Positions 25,295-34,784 of a stretch of DNA of 64,000 bases are shown piece after piece; within the stretch, counting starts at the first letter, position 1; every line of letters starts with the position of its first letter. This DNA is from Paraburkholderia caballeronis (lineage in GTDB: Bacteria > Pseudomonadota > Gammaproteobacteria > Burkholderiales > Burkholderiaceae), in the NCBI RefSeq assembly GCF_900104845.1, contig NZ_FNSR01000002.1:2232001-2296000 (forward strand). Reading direction: 5' to 3'. The notes under the pieces are model-generated. The model ran no database searches. It saw nothing but the letters and a program-made list of their open reading frames with translations, and was not told where the DNA came from. Both the position numbers and the translations under genes were made by a program.

Positions 25295-26224
25295 ATGCAA
25301 CAGGATTATCTCGACGGCATCGCGACGTTCATCGCGGTCGCCGAAGAAAAAGGCTTCTCCGCCGCGGCGATCAAGCTCGGCGTGTCCCCTTCCGCGGTCA
25401 GCCAGGCGATCCGCAATCTCGAACGCCGGACCGGCCTCGCGCTGTTCAACCGCAACACGCGCGGCGTCAGCCTCACCGAAGCAGGCGAAACGTATTTCGA
25501 ACGGATCGGCCCGGCCGTGCGCGAACTGGTCCTCGCGTCCGAGGAACTCGGCTCCGCCGCCGAGCGGCCTGCCGGCGTGCTGCGCATCAACGTCGCGCGC
25601 GCCGGGCAGATGATCGTGATGCAGCCGGTGCTGCGCCGCTTCCTCGACCGTTACCCCGATATCCGCATCGACCTGTGCATCGACAACACGCTCGTCGATA
25701 TCGTCGGGCGCGGCTTCGACGCGGGCATCCGGTTCGGCGATCTCGTCGAGCGCGACATGGTCGCGGTGAAGGTCGGGCCGCCGATCGCCGCATGGATACT
25801 CGCGGCGCCCGACTATCTGCAGCGGCGCGGCACGCCCGCGCATCCGCGCGAGTTGATGAACCACGAGTGCGTGTCGTTCCGCCACCGCACGAGCGGCCAG
25901 ATCGAACGCTGGTCGTTCAGCAAGGATGGCGAAGCAATCGACCTCGCGGTGAACGGCCAGTTGATCGTCAACGATTCGGCGGCGCTCGTGCAGGCGGCGC
26001 TCGACGGCATCGGGATCGTCTACATGATCAACGGCTACGTCGAGCGCCTCGTCGAACAGGGCCGGCTCGTGCGGCTGCTCGCGGACTGGAGTCCGCCGCT
26101 GCCCGGCTTCACGCTGTATTACGCGTCGCGCCGCCGCGTGCCGGCGAAGCTGCGCGCGCTGATCGACTTCCTGCGCGAGGAGTGGACGCCCGCGCATCCG
26201 GAAGCCGATCTGCTGACGGGTTGA
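25295..26224 (+). CDS. LysR-family transcriptional regulator
   Basis: A 309-residue regulator. The helix-turn-helix lies in residues 5-63 (FIAVAEEKGFSAAAIKLGVS, then PSAVSQAIRNLERRTGLALF), with NRNTRGVSLTEAG following as in the CrgA/PrtR-like branch. The effector domain begins with GVLRINVARAGQ. It is divergent from the NTF2-like/SDR operon with a 214-bp gap and probably controls that pair. On its other side it converges on the molybdenum oxidoreductase operon. No promoter element was assigned with confidence. Confidence 0.92.
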   Translation: MQQDYLDGIATFIAVAEEKGFSAAAIKLGVSPSAVSQAIRNLERRTGLALFNRNTRGVSLTEAGETYFERIGPAVRELVLASEELGSAAERPAGVLRINVARAGQMIVMQPVLRRFLDRYPDIRIDLCIDNTLVDIVGRGFDAGIRFGDLVERDMVAVKVGPPIAAWILAAPDYLQRRGTPAHPRELMNHECVSFRHRTSGQIERWSFSKDGEAIDLAVNGQLIVNDSAALVQAALDGIGIVYMINGYVERLVEQGRLVRLLADWSPPLPGFTLYYASRRRVPAKLRALIDFLREEWTPAHPEADLLTG

Positions 26225-26348
26225 TATCCCGGCCGCTCGCGCGGCGCGAGGACGTTCACGATCCGGCGCGGGGCTTCTTCGAAGCACAAGCATGTAACGC
26301 GGCTTCGATGCGCGGCGACGTTTCCATTGGATCGCCGCCGCACGCCCG

Positions 26349-28598
26349 TCACGCGCTGAACGGATGCTCGACGTCGATCAGCTTGTCGAGCGTGATGGGC
26401 AGATCGCGAATCCGCTTGCCGGTTGCGTGATGCACCGCGTTCGCGACCGCCGCCGCGAGGCCGGTGATGCCGATCTCGCCGATCCCGCGCGCGCCGAACT
26501 CGTTCAGCGCGAAGTCCGGATAGTCGAGCAGGATCACGTCGATGTCCGGCTGGTCCGCATGCACCGGCACCGGATATTCCGCGTAGTTGTTGTTCGCCGG
26601 CACGCCGGTGCGCGAGTCGTATTCGGTCGCCTCGAACAACGCCATCCCGACGCCCATCACGACCGCGCCTTCGACCTGGTTGCGCGCGGTCAGCGGGTTG
26701 ACGACGCGGCCGACGTCGATCGCGCTGACCACGCGCGCGACGCGCAGATGCGAGATGCCCGGGTCCCAGCGCACCTCGACGAAATGCGCGCCGAACGAGC
26801 GGAACGAATACTGGCCGGTCGGCGCGCCCTGCGTGTGCGCGTAGCCTTCCGCGTTCGCGAGCCGCTGCGCTTTCAGCACCGCGGCGAAATCCACCGGGCG
26901 CGCGCCGCTGATCAGACGGCCCTGCTCGAAGCGGATCGACTCCGGCTTGTCGCCCGCGAAGATCGCATTGCTCGCGGTCGCGAACGTGCGCAGTTGCGCG
27001 ATCGCGTTGCGGGTCGCCTCCGCGATCGCCGGCATCACGCTCGCGGTCGCCCACGATCCGCCGGATACCGGCGCGGCCGGGAACGACGAGTCGCCCAGCT
27101 TCACCTCGATCCGCTCGACCGGCAGCCCGGTCAGTTCCGCGACGACCTGCGCGGCGATCGTGTACGTGCCGGTGCCGATGTCCTGGATCGCGCACGTGAC
27201 CGATGCGGTGCCGTCGTCGCGCAACTGCACGCGCGCCTCGGCCGGCGTGCGGTACGCGTCCCAGTTGCACGCGGCCATCCCGTAGCCGATCACCTCGTGG
27301 CCGTCGCGCATCGCGCCGATGCGCGGGTCGCGCCGCGCCCAGCCGAACCGCTCTGCGCCCTGCCCGATCGCTTCGCGCAGATGGTTGCTCGACCACGGCA
27401 GGTTCGCCGCCTCGTCGCGCGTCGAAATGTTCAGCAGCCGGAACTGCATCGGGTCCATGCCGGCCTGCTCCGCGAGTTCGTCGATCGCGGATTCGAGCGC
27501 AAAAAGTCCGGGCGCCGCGCCCGGCGCGCGCATCGACGTCGGCGAGCCGTGGTTCACCTGGATCGTGCGATGACTGACCAGCACGTTCGGACACGAGTAC
27601 AGCGAACGCGACACGCCTCCGCAGTTCTCGGTGTACTGGTCGGTGAACGACGTCGTGTTCACCGACTCGTGCCGCAGCGACGTGAGCCTGCCGTCCGCGT
27701 CGGCGGACAGGCGCAGCCGTTGTAACGTTTCCGGCCTATGGCCGGTCGTCGTGAACATCTGCGCGCGCGGCACGACCAGTTTCACCGGACGCCCGACCGC
27801 GCGCGACGCCGCGCTCGCGGCGACCGAATGCGGCCACATGAACAGCTTGCTGCCGAACCCGGAGCCGATGAACGGCGCTTCGACCGTCACCTGTTCCGGC
27901 GTGAGGCCGAACACGCGCGCGATCGTGTTGCGGTGAACCGTTACACCCTGCGACGCCTCGTACAGATGCAGCGAATCGCCCTGCCACGACGCGACGCTCG
28001 CGTGCAGTTCCATCGGGTTGTGCGTTTCGACCGGCGTGCGGTACGCGAGGTCGATCCGGTGCGGCGCGCCGTCGAAGGCGGGCTGCGGGTCGCCGCGCGA
28101 ATGGCCGCGCCCGCCGTCGCGCGGCTCGCCGGCCGCGAGCCCCTGGTCGAGCCCGGCGAGCGCCTTGTTCGTCGCGTAGTCGACGTGCACGCGGAACGCG
28201 GCTTCGCGCGCGTGCTCGAACGTGTCCGCGACGACGAGCGCGACGAACTGGCCCGCGTAGCGAACGGTCGCGTCCTCGAACGGCAGCCGGCTTTCGTCGG
28301 TGACGGTCGACGTGAGGATCGTGGCCGGCGAGATCGCGGAGCGCGGCGCGCGATAAAGGCGCGGGAAATGCTCGTGATGAAAGATGTCGATCACGCCGGG
28401 CACGCGGCGCGCGTCGGTCGTGTCGATGCGCAGCACGCGGCCGCTCGCGACCGTGCTGAACACGCCGTATGCGTACACCATGCCGGGCGGGTTGCGGTCC
28501 GCCGTGTAGAGGGCCGCGCCGGTCACCTTCAGCCGGCCGTCGACGCGCCGCAGCGATTGCCCGACGCTTTGCGGGGTAGTCGGTTCATTCATGTTCAT
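26349..28598 (-). CDS. Molybdenum-binding subunit of periplasmic aldehyde oxidoreductase (PaoC/YagR-like)
   Basis: A 749-residue xanthine-dehydrogenase-family large subunit binding molybdopterin cytosine dinucleotide. Cofactor-loop motifs are visible: APFIGSGFGSK, SMRAPGAAPGLFALESAID and GSWATASVMPAI. The catalytic Glu is in GARGIGEIGITG (about Glu708). The ATG at 28598 is preceded by GAGG at normal spacing; the longer open frame upstream overlaps the FAD subunit gene. It is the last gene of a three-gene unit with the FAD subunit and the Tat-exported iron-sulfur subunit and would be carried to the periplasm with them. The complex oxidises aldehydes, typically aromatic ones. No PaoD/XdhC-type chaperone gene is adjacent. 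Confidence 0.9.
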   Translation of the reverse strand: MNMNEPTTPQSVGQSLRRVDGRLKVTGAALYTADRNPPGMVYAYGVFSTVASGRVLRIDTTDARRVPGVIDIFHHEHFPRLYRAPRSAISPATILTSTVTDESRLPFEDATVRYAGQFVALVVADTFEHAREAAFRVHVDYATNKALAGLDQGLAAGEPRDGGRGHSRGDPQPAFDGAPHRIDLAYRTPVETHNPMELHASVASWQGDSLHLYEASQGVTVHRNTIARVFGLTPEQVTVEAPFIGSGFGSKLFMWPHSVAASAASRAVGRPVKLVVPRAQMFTTTGHRPETLQRLRLSADADGRLTSLRHESVNTTSFTDQYTENCGGVSRSLYSCPNVLVSHRTIQVNHGSPTSMRAPGAAPGLFALESAIDELAEQAGMDPMQFRLLNISTRDEAANLPWSSNHLREAIGQGAERFGWARRDPRIGAMRDGHEVIGYGMAACNWDAYRTPAEARVQLRDDGTASVTCAIQDIGTGTYTIAAQVVAELTGLPVERIEVKLGDSSFPAAPVSGGSWATASVMPAIAEATRNAIAQLRTFATASNAIFAGDKPESIRFEQGRLISGARPVDFAAVLKAQRLANAEGYAHTQGAPTGQYSFRSFGAHFVEVRWDPGISHLRVARVVSAIDVGRVVNPLTARNQVEGAVVMGVGMALFEATEYDSRTGVPANNNYAEYPVPVHADQPDIDVILLDYPDFALNEFGARGIGEIGITGLAAAVANAVHHATGKRIRDLPITLDKLIDVEHPFSA

Positions 28599-28605
28599 GT
28601 TTCCC

Positions 28606-29598
28606 TCAGCCGGCGAGCGACGACAGGTTGCGCACGATCGCCTGTTGGCCCAGCGCGATCTTGAAGCCGTTCTGTCCATAGGAGCGCGCGCCGTCGAACG
28701 CGACCGCCGCCGCGCGCTGAAACGTTTCGACGGTGGCCGGCTGGCCCTTCAGCGCCGCTTCGGCGTTCGTCGCGCGCCACGGTTTCGTCGCGACGCCGCC
28801 GAGCGCGAGCCGCGCATCGCGGATCGTGCCGCCGTCGACCACGAGAATCGCCGCGCTCGATGCGAGCGCGAACTGATACGACGCGCGGTCGCGCAGCTTC
28901 AGATACGCGGAGCGGCCGTGCGCGAGCGGCGCGTCGAGCGTCACGTGCGTGATGATTTCGCCGTCCGCGAGCGCGTGTTCCTTCCACGGCGTCGCGCCGG
29001 GCAGCAGATGGAAATCGCCGAACGCGATGTCGCGCTCGCCGCTCGGCCCCTGCACGCGGATCGTCGCGCCGATCGCGGCCATCGCGACGCACATGTCGGA
29101 CGGATGCGCGGCGAAACACTGGTCCGAGCCGCCGAGCACGGCATGCACGTTGCGGTTCGCGCCGCCGACCGCCGCGCAGCCCGAGCCGGGTTCGCGCTTG
29201 TTGCACGCGGACACGCCGTCGCGGAAGTACCCGCAGCGCACGCGCTGCATGAGGTTGCCGGCCGTCGTCGCCTTGTTGCGCAGCTGCGTGCTCGCGCCGG
29301 ACAGCAGCGCCTGCGACAGCACCGGATACGCGCGGCGGATGGACTCGTTGCGCGCGAGATCCGTGTTCGTGACCATCGCGCCGACGCGCACGCGGCCGTC
29401 GTCGAGCACGTCGATGCGGTCGAGGCCGAGCCGGTGAATGTCGACGACCCGCGCCGGGCGCATCACGTCGAGTTTCATCAGGTCGAGCAGCGTCGTGCCG
29501 CCCGCGAGGAACACCGCGTCACCGCCGGGCGGAGGAGCCGCGAACGCGGCGAGCGCGTGGTCGATGCCGGTCGCGCGGACGTAGTCGAAGGTTCGCAT
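28606..29598 (-). CDS. FAD-binding subunit of aldehyde oxidoreductase (PaoB/YagS-like)
   Basis: A 330-residue middle subunit of the CO-dehydrogenase/xanthine-dehydrogenase flavoprotein family. The FAD-binding loop is FLAGGTTLLDLMK (residues 30-42) and the second flavin motif TTAGNLMQRVRC (111-122). A Cys-rich insertion follows, with Cys122, 132, 141, 161 and 170. This is the segment that in the E. coli PaoB subunit holds an additional 4Fe-4S cluster; that cluster here is inferred from the spacing. It starts with an ATG that overlaps the stop of the iron-sulfur subunit gene and ends 8 bp before the molybdenum subunit gene. Confidence 0.9.
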   Translation of the reverse strand: MRTFDYVRATGIDHALAAFAAPPPGGDAVFLAGGTTLLDLMKLDVMRPARVVDIHRLGLDRIDVLDDGRVRVGAMVTNTDLARNESIRRAYPVLSQALLSGASTQLRNKATTAGNLMQRVRCGYFRDGVSACNKREPGSGCAAVGGANRNVHAVLGGSDQCFAAHPSDMCVAMAAIGATIRVQGPSGERDIAFGDFHLLPGATPWKEHALADGEIITHVTLDAPLAHGRSAYLKLRDRASYQFALASSAAILVVDGGTIRDARLALGGVATKPWRATNAEAALKGQPATVETFQRAAAVAFDGARSYGQNGFKIALGQQAIVRNLSSLAG

Positions 29599-30305
29599 CA
29601 GCCGGCCCTCCGCGTCGTGCCGCGCGCCTGCTGGATCGCCGCGACGATGTTTTTGTACGCGCCGCAGCGGCAGATATTGCCGCTCATCGCTTCGCGCAGC
29701 GAATGGTCGTCGGCGGGGATGCGCGTGTCCGCGATCACCGCGGCCGCGCTCATCATCTGGCCGGCGGTGCAGTAGCCGCACTGGTACGCGTCGTGATCCC
29801 AGAACGCCTGCTGCACCGGATGCAGGCGGCCGTTGCGCGACAGCCCCTCGACGGTCGTCACGGCGTCGCCGTCGTGCATCACCGCGAGCGACAGGCACGA
29901 GTTCACCGACACGCCGTTCACGTGCACCGTGCACGCGCCGCACTGGCCGTGGTCGCAGCCCTTTTTCGTGCCGGTCAGTTGGAGTTCGTCGCGCAGCACG
30001 TCAAGCAGGATCGCATTCGGCGCGACGCGCAGCCGGCGTTCGACGCCGTTCACCATGAGCCGCACCGGATAACCGTCGCGCGCGGCCGTGTCGGCGGCCG
30101 CAGCGGTGTCCGCCGGCGGCGCGTCCGCTGCCTGTGCGGATGCGGCCGGCACGAGGCCGCCGCCCGCCGCCGCGAGGCCCGATGCGCCGGCCGACTGCAA
30201 GAAGCGCCGCCGCGACATGCCGCTGCGCGCGCCGTGTTCGCCGGCGGACGGGGCCGCGTCGTCGTCCGGCGCCGGCCCGCGAGCCGGGTTGTCCTGTTTC
30301 GTCAT
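29598..30305 (-). CDS. 2Fe-2S subunit of aldehyde oxidoreductase with Tat signal (PaoA/YagT-like)
   Basis: A 235-residue small subunit. A twin-arginine signal (SRRRFLQ, residues 31-37) precedes a hydrophobic stretch ending near residue 59, so the folded complex is probably exported through Tat. The plant-type 2Fe-2S domain uses Cys117, 122, 125 and 137 (GCDHGQCGACTVHVNG...SC). The second cluster uses Cys176, 179, 212 and 214 (QCGYCTAGQ, ICRCG). It starts the three-gene operon. A 30-residue acidic leader before the Tat motif suggests that translation might start later, at Met30 (MSRRRFLQ), but the ATG at 30305 is kept as the conventional long form seen in this branch. Confidence 0.9.
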   Translation of the reverse strand: MTKQDNPARGPAPDDDAAPSAGEHGARSGMSRRRFLQSAGASGLAAAGGGLVPAASAQAADAPPADTAAAADTAARDGYPVRLMVNGVERRLRVAPNAILLDVLRDELQLTGTKKGCDHGQCGACTVHVNGVSVNSCLSLAVMHDGDAVTTVEGLSRNGRLHPVQQAFWDHDAYQCGYCTAGQMMSAAAVIADTRIPADDHSLREAMSGNICRCGAYKNIVAAIQQARGTTRRAG

Positions 30306-30698
30306 CGCTCGATGCTCCTGTCGATCGGGGTTAGCGCTTCAGCGCTTACTCCGCTTACGCCGATCCCATGCAAGATGGTTGCTGTCGAAATTCGCGCGGC
30401 CGCCCCACCGGCAGCCGGCCGAAGCGCACGGTAATCGATCCGGCCCGCGCTGCCTATGCAACGGCGCTTAACACGCTTTGAAGCAAATCTGTTCGCTCCC
30501 GCTCGCGCGCGGATGCGATACTGCGGCTCGCATCGGCGCATCGCTGTTTGCCCGCGTCTCGCGACAATAACGCAAATGAAAGGTTTTTTCGGGCAGGCCG
30601 CCCCGTAGCGCGCGCGCCGAAACCGCCTTCGTCGCTCCCACAGGAACCCACGCAAGACCCCGGCGCAGGCATTTCATGCCGCGCGCCGCCACCCGACA
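30306..30698. other. Divergent intergenic region, aldehyde oxidoreductase / ABC exporter
   Basis: A 393-bp gap. A short interrupted direct repeat, GCTTCAGCGCTTACTCCGCTTACGCC, begins near 30334, upstream of the iron-sulfur subunit gene. No operator family, RNA or small gene could be assigned. Confidence 0.4.
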
Positions 30699-32498
30699 AT
30701 GACGTTCTTTAACCCGCAACCCGGCGCCGCGCCCGGCTCCGTCACCAACCGCGAGGTGCTCGCGTTCGTCTGGTCGTTCTGGATGAAACGCCGGCGCACG
30801 TTCGCACTCGCGTGCGTGCTGACGCTCGTATGGACCGGCCTCGACCTGTCGCTGCCGATGGCGTCGTCGCGGCTGATCGCGGCGGTCGCGCCGCTGCCCG
30901 CCGACGCGCCGCGCGCATGGCTCGCCTGGCGCGCCTACCTGCTGCTGTTCGCAGCGTATGCGATCGTCCGCAACGTCGCGTTCCGGCTGTGGGCGCGGAT
31001 CGCCGCGTTCAACATGGAGGCGATGACGAACGAGGTGTTCGGCCGCCTGCAGGCCGCGCCCGCCGAATGGCACGCGAACCACGCGGGCGGCGAGACGATC
31101 CGGCGCGTCGTCCGCGCGATGTGGGGCTACGACGCGGTGACGGACGCATTCACGATCTGGCTCGTGCCGTCGCTCGTCGTGCTGGTCGGCCTGTGCGTCG
31201 CGCTGTGCTGGCGCGAGCCGGTTGCGGGCCTCGTCGCGCTCGGCGTCGTCTGCGTGTTCGTGACCGGCAGCGTGCTGCTCACGGTGCGCTACGTGCGGCC
31301 CGCGAATCTTCTGTCGAACCGGCGCGACGGGCTGTTGAGCGGCATGCTGAACGACTCGCTCGGCGCGAACGGCGCGGTCAAGAGTTTCGCGGCCGAGCCT
31401 CGCGAAGCGGCGCGGATCGCCGAAGCGACCGCCGCGTGGCGCGCGTCGATCCTCGTCACGTGGAACCGTTTCATCGACATGGGGCTGCTGCAGAACCTGT
31501 GTCTGCTCGCGCTGCTCGCCGGGCTTTCCGCCGCGATGCTGAACGCATGGACCCACGCGCGCGCCGACGCGGGCGACATCGCGTTTGCGATCACGTCGTT
31601 TCTCGTGATGAGCGGTTATCTGCGCAACGTCGGCGAGAACGTGCGGCAGTTGCAGCGCGGTTTCGACGACGTATCCGATGCGGTCGCGCTGCGGCACGAA
31701 CGATCGGAAGACGTCGCGCCGATGAACGACGAATCGCCGTTCACGCGCGGCCGGATCGTGTTCGACGACGTCGGTTTCGCGTATCCGGGCGCGAAGCGCG
31801 CGATCTGCGAGCATCTGAACGTGTCGATCGAGCCCGGCGAGATCGTCGCGGTGATGGGGCCGAGCGGCACCGGCAAATCGACGCTGGTGAAACTGCTGCA
31901 ACGGCTGTACGAGCCGCACCACGGCCGCATCGCGATCGACGGCGTCGATACGGCGACGGTGCCGCTGAACGCATTGCGCGGCGCGATCGCGGTCGCCGCG
32001 CAGCAGCCGGACCTGTTCCATCGCACGGTGTTCGACAACATCGCGTATGCGAGGCCCGATGCGAGCCGCGCGGAAGTCGAGGACGCCGCGCGGGCCGCGC
32101 ATGCGGATCGTTTCATCGCGGCGTTGCCGGACGGTTACGACACGATGGTCGGCGAGCGCGGCGTGAAGCTGTCCGGCGGCCAGCGGCAGCGCATCGCGCT
32201 CGCGCGCGCCTTGCTCGCGGACGCGCCGATCGTCGTGCTCGACGAAGCGACGTCCGCGCTCGACGCGCACACCGAACAGGCGGTGCTCGCGGGCCTGCGC
32301 GAACGGCTCGCCGGGCGCACCTGCCTGTTCATCACGCACCGGCCGTCGGCCGCGCGCTTCGCGGACCGCGTGCTGCATTTCGCGGACGGCCGGTTAGCGG
32401 AAGGACCGCTTGCCGCCGACTCGCTGCATGCGGCGTCGCCAGGCGCGCGGCCGAACGGCGCACCGCGCTACGAGCACGACACGGCGGGCGCCGCGTGA
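30699..32498 (+). CDS. ABC exporter, fused permease-ATPase
   Basis: A 599-residue inner-membrane half-transporter. Residues about 30-330 contain six hydrophobic segments (ABC type 1 exporter fold). The nucleotide-binding domain has Walker A GPSGTGKST (near 387), signature LSGGQRQRIALARALL (near 490), Walker B IVVLDEATSALD (near 511) and the switch His in FITHRPS. It would act as a homodimer, exporting a lipid, peptide or drug; the substrate is not readable. The C-terminal 40 residues are variable. It stands alone, 393 bp from the divergent aldehyde oxidoreductase operon and 210 bp before an SDR gene. Confidence 0.9.
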   Translation: MTFFNPQPGAAPGSVTNREVLAFVWSFWMKRRRTFALACVLTLVWTGLDLSLPMASSRLIAAVAPLPADAPRAWLAWRAYLLLFAAYAIVRNVAFRLWARIAAFNMEAMTNEVFGRLQAAPAEWHANHAGGETIRRVVRAMWGYDAVTDAFTIWLVPSLVVLVGLCVALCWREPVAGLVALGVVCVFVTGSVLLTVRYVRPANLLSNRRDGLLSGMLNDSLGANGAVKSFAAEPREAARIAEATAAWRASILVTWNRFIDMGLLQNLCLLALLAGLSAAMLNAWTHARADAGDIAFAITSFLVMSGYLRNVGENVRQLQRGFDDVSDAVALRHERSEDVAPMNDESPFTRGRIVFDDVGFAYPGAKRAICEHLNVSIEPGEIVAVMGPSGTGKSTLVKLLQRLYEPHHGRIAIDGVDTATVPLNALRGAIAVAAQQPDLFHRTVFDNIAYARPDASRAEVEDAARAAHADRFIAALPDGYDTMVGERGVKLSGGQRQRIALARALLADAPIVVLDEATSALDAHTEQAVLAGLRERLAGRTCLFITHRPSAARFADRVLHFADGRLAEGPLAADSLHAASPGARPNGAPRYEHDTAGAA

Positions 32499-32708
32499 AG
32501 CCGGCTGGAGGCCCGCATAAAGCCCGCTTGAAACGATTTACGCCGTCCGCTTGCAGTACCGCTTAAAAAGGTATGCACGCACAGGGGGATGCGCGAAGGA
32601 CCGCGCACCGCCACAATCACGAGATCCCGCGCGACGCGGCGGCCGTATTCCGTTTGCCGGCCGCCGCGCATCCGCGCTTCATGCAGTTCACAGAAAACAG
32701 GAGCACTC

Positions 32709-33560
32709 ATGGCTACGCAGAACGACAAGCCCGTCTGGTTCATCACCGGCTGCTCGACCGGTTTCGGCCGCGAGATCGCGCGCAAGACGCTGAGCCTCGG
32801 CTACCCGACCGTCATTACCGCGCGCAATCCGTCCACGCTCGCCGATCTCGCGAACGAGTACGCGGACCTCGCGCTCGTGCTCGAACTCGACGTGATGAAG
32901 GCCGCGCAGATCGAGGCCGCGACGCGCGCGGCAATCGAACGCTTCGGCCGCATCGACGTGCTCGTGAACAACGCGGGCATCGGCTACTTCGGCTCGTTCG
33001 AGGAAAGCGAGCGCGACGAAGTCCGCACGATGTTCGACATCAACGTGTGGGGCCTCGCGGACATGACCCGCGCGGTGCTGCCGCAGATGCGCAAGCAGCG
33101 TTCGGGCACGATCGTGAACATCTCGTCGGTCGGCGGGATCATCGCGTTCCCGGCGCTCAGCTTCTACAACGCGACGAAGTTCGCCGTGGAGGCGTTGTCC
33201 GAGTCGCTGTCGCAGGAACTCGCGCCGCTCGGCATCAAGGTGCTGGTCGTGGAGCCGGGTCCGTTCCGCACCGACTGGGCGGGCCGTTCCGCGAACCAGG
33301 CGCCGCAGACGATCGACGACTACGCGAACACCGCGAAGGCCCGCACCGACATGATCCGCGGCTATAGCGGCAAACAGCCGGGCGACCCGGTGCGCGCGGC
33401 CGACGCGATCGTGAAGACGGTCGAGAGCGAGAACCCGCCGCTGCGCCTGCTGCTCGGCAAGGCCGCGCTCGCGAACGCGCGGCTCAAGCTCGATGCGTTG
33501 AAGCGCGATTTCGACGGCTGGGAGACGGTGTCGGCGGGCGCGGACTTTCCGGAAGGTTGA
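32709..33560 (+). CDS. SDR-family oxidoreductase
   Basis: A 283-residue short-chain dehydrogenase. The cofactor motif is TGCSTGFG (residues 13-20), followed by VLVNNAGIGYFGSFEE. The catalytic Ser is in NISSVGGIIAF and YxxxK in FYNATKFAVEAL. The C-terminal LLLGKAALANARLKLD segment is the extended form seen in retinol-dehydrogenase-like SDRs. The ATG at 32709 follows AACAGGAG. It converges with another SDR of the same length and architecture at 33858-34709; the two are probably paralogues. The substrate is unknown. A strong terminator lies downstream at 33595. Confidence 0.9.
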   Translation: MATQNDKPVWFITGCSTGFGREIARKTLSLGYPTVITARNPSTLADLANEYADLALVLELDVMKAAQIEAATRAAIERFGRIDVLVNNAGIGYFGSFEESERDEVRTMFDINVWGLADMTRAVLPQMRKQRSGTIVNISSVGGIIAFPALSFYNATKFAVEALSESLSQELAPLGIKVLVVEPGPFRTDWAGRSANQAPQTIDDYANTAKARTDMIRGYSGKQPGDPVRAADAIVKTVESENPPLRLLLGKAALANARLKLDALKRDFDGWETVSAGADFPEG

Positions 33561-33594
33561 ACGGCGCTGATCGCCCGTCGTATTGACGGATGAC

Positions 33595-33647
33595 GCGACG
33601 CCCGATGGCGCGGCCGATGGCTGCTTCGGAGGGCGTCGCGTTTTTTT
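33595..33647 (+). terminator. Rho-independent terminator between convergent SDR genes
   Basis: GCGACGCCC (33595-33603) pairs with GGGCGTCGC (33631-33639), followed by G and seven T residues. The loop of 27 bases is long but GC-rich and may fold further. Confidence 0.7.
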
Positions 33648-33857
33648 ATGCGGCTGTGGATGCGGATGGTCGGACCCTGTCGCGCCGTTCGTCGCATCGT
33701 GTTCGGCGCGATGCGCGATACGTCTGCGCACAAGGCGCACGTATCGGCCGTCAAACCCGGTTGGGAATGCCTGCGACGGCACGGCCTCGCAACGAAAACC
33801 GCACGGCTTCAAACGACGCGTCGGCGTTACATCGACCCACGCGTCGCGTCATCGCCC

Positions 33858-34709
33858 CTACCCCGCAAACCCCGTAGAGGAAGCCAGCGCCTTCCACGCA
33901 TCGGTCTCCGTCGCGACAAAAGCGAGCTTCCGCGCAATCGCGTCCAGCGTATCGTTGCCGAGCGGCAGCCGCAGCGGCGGCTCGTTGCTGTCCACCAGCG
34001 TCACCAGCGCCGCCGCGAGTTTCGCCGGATCGCCCGGCTGCTGACGGTTCAATCCCGCCGCCCGCTCGCGGGTCGCGCCCGAGGTCGCCGCGTAATCCGC
34101 GATCACGTTCGGCGACACGACGAGCGACGACGCATCGAGAAACTCGGTGCGGAAGTAACCCGGCTCGATCACCGTCGCGTGAATGCCGAGCGGCGCCAGT
34201 TCCGCGTGCAGCGCCTCGGTCAGCCCCTCGACGGCGAACTTCGTCGAGCAGTACACGCCGAACCCCGCCGACGCGCGAAAGCCGCCGATCGACGACACGT
34301 TGATAACATGCCCCGAGCGCCGCGCGCGCATCGCCGGCAGCACCGCGCGCGTGACGTTCAACAGGCCGAACACGTTCGTGTCGTACATGCGCCGCGCTTC
34401 GGCGTCGCTCGACTCCTCGACCGCGCCGAGCAGCCCGAAACCCGCGTTGTTCACCAGCACGTCGATGCGGCCGAAACGGGCAAGCCCCGCTTGGGCCGCC
34501 GCGCGGGCCCGCGCTTCGTCGGTCACGTCCAGCTTCACCGGCAATACCGCCGGGTTGTCGCCGAAGCGTTCGACGATCGCCGCCGTATTGCGGCCGGCCG
34601 CGATCACCGCGTTGCCGTCCGCGAGCGCCGCGCCGGCAATCTGTGCGCCCAGGCCGCGCGCCGCGCCGGTAATTAGCCACACCCGTTTGAACGGCTGTTC
34701 GTTGCTCAT
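33858..34709 (-). CDS. SDR-family oxidoreductase
   Basis: A 283-residue short-chain dehydrogenase. The cofactor motif is TGAARGLG (residues 14-21), with VLVNNAGFGLLGAVEE, NVSSIGGFRAS and VYCSTKFAVEGL as the catalytic blocks. The C-terminus (LRLPLGNDTLDAIARKL) matches the extended SDRs often linked to LysR genes. Its start follows GGAG. It has exactly the same length as the convergent SDR at 32709-33560 and shares its motif order, which suggests an old duplication. It lies 75 bp downstream of the EthD-like gene in the same orientation and may form a unit with it. Confidence 0.9.
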   Translation of the reverse strand: MSNEQPFKRVWLITGAARGLGAQIAGAALADGNAVIAAGRNTAAIVERFGDNPAVLPVKLDVTDEARARAAAQAGLARFGRIDVLVNNAGFGLLGAVEESSDAEARRMYDTNVFGLLNVTRAVLPAMRARRSGHVINVSSIGGFRASAGFGVYCSTKFAVEGLTEALHAELAPLGIHATVIEPGYFRTEFLDASSLVVSPNVIADYAATSGATRERAAGLNRQQPGDPAKLAAALVTLVDSNEPPLRLPLGNDTLDAIARKLAFVATETDAWKALASSTGFAG

Positions 34710-34784
34710 CGTGGACTCCTCGAAGGAACGGGCCGAACACGCATCGCGTTGCATGGCCCGATGTTGAATGGTGGCGGCCGTCGC

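Noticed and set aside
30306..30698. Short open frames in the gap between the aldehyde oxidoreductase and ABC exporter genes
   Set aside because: Arg/Ser-rich translations with no ribosome site or homology; treated as non-coding.
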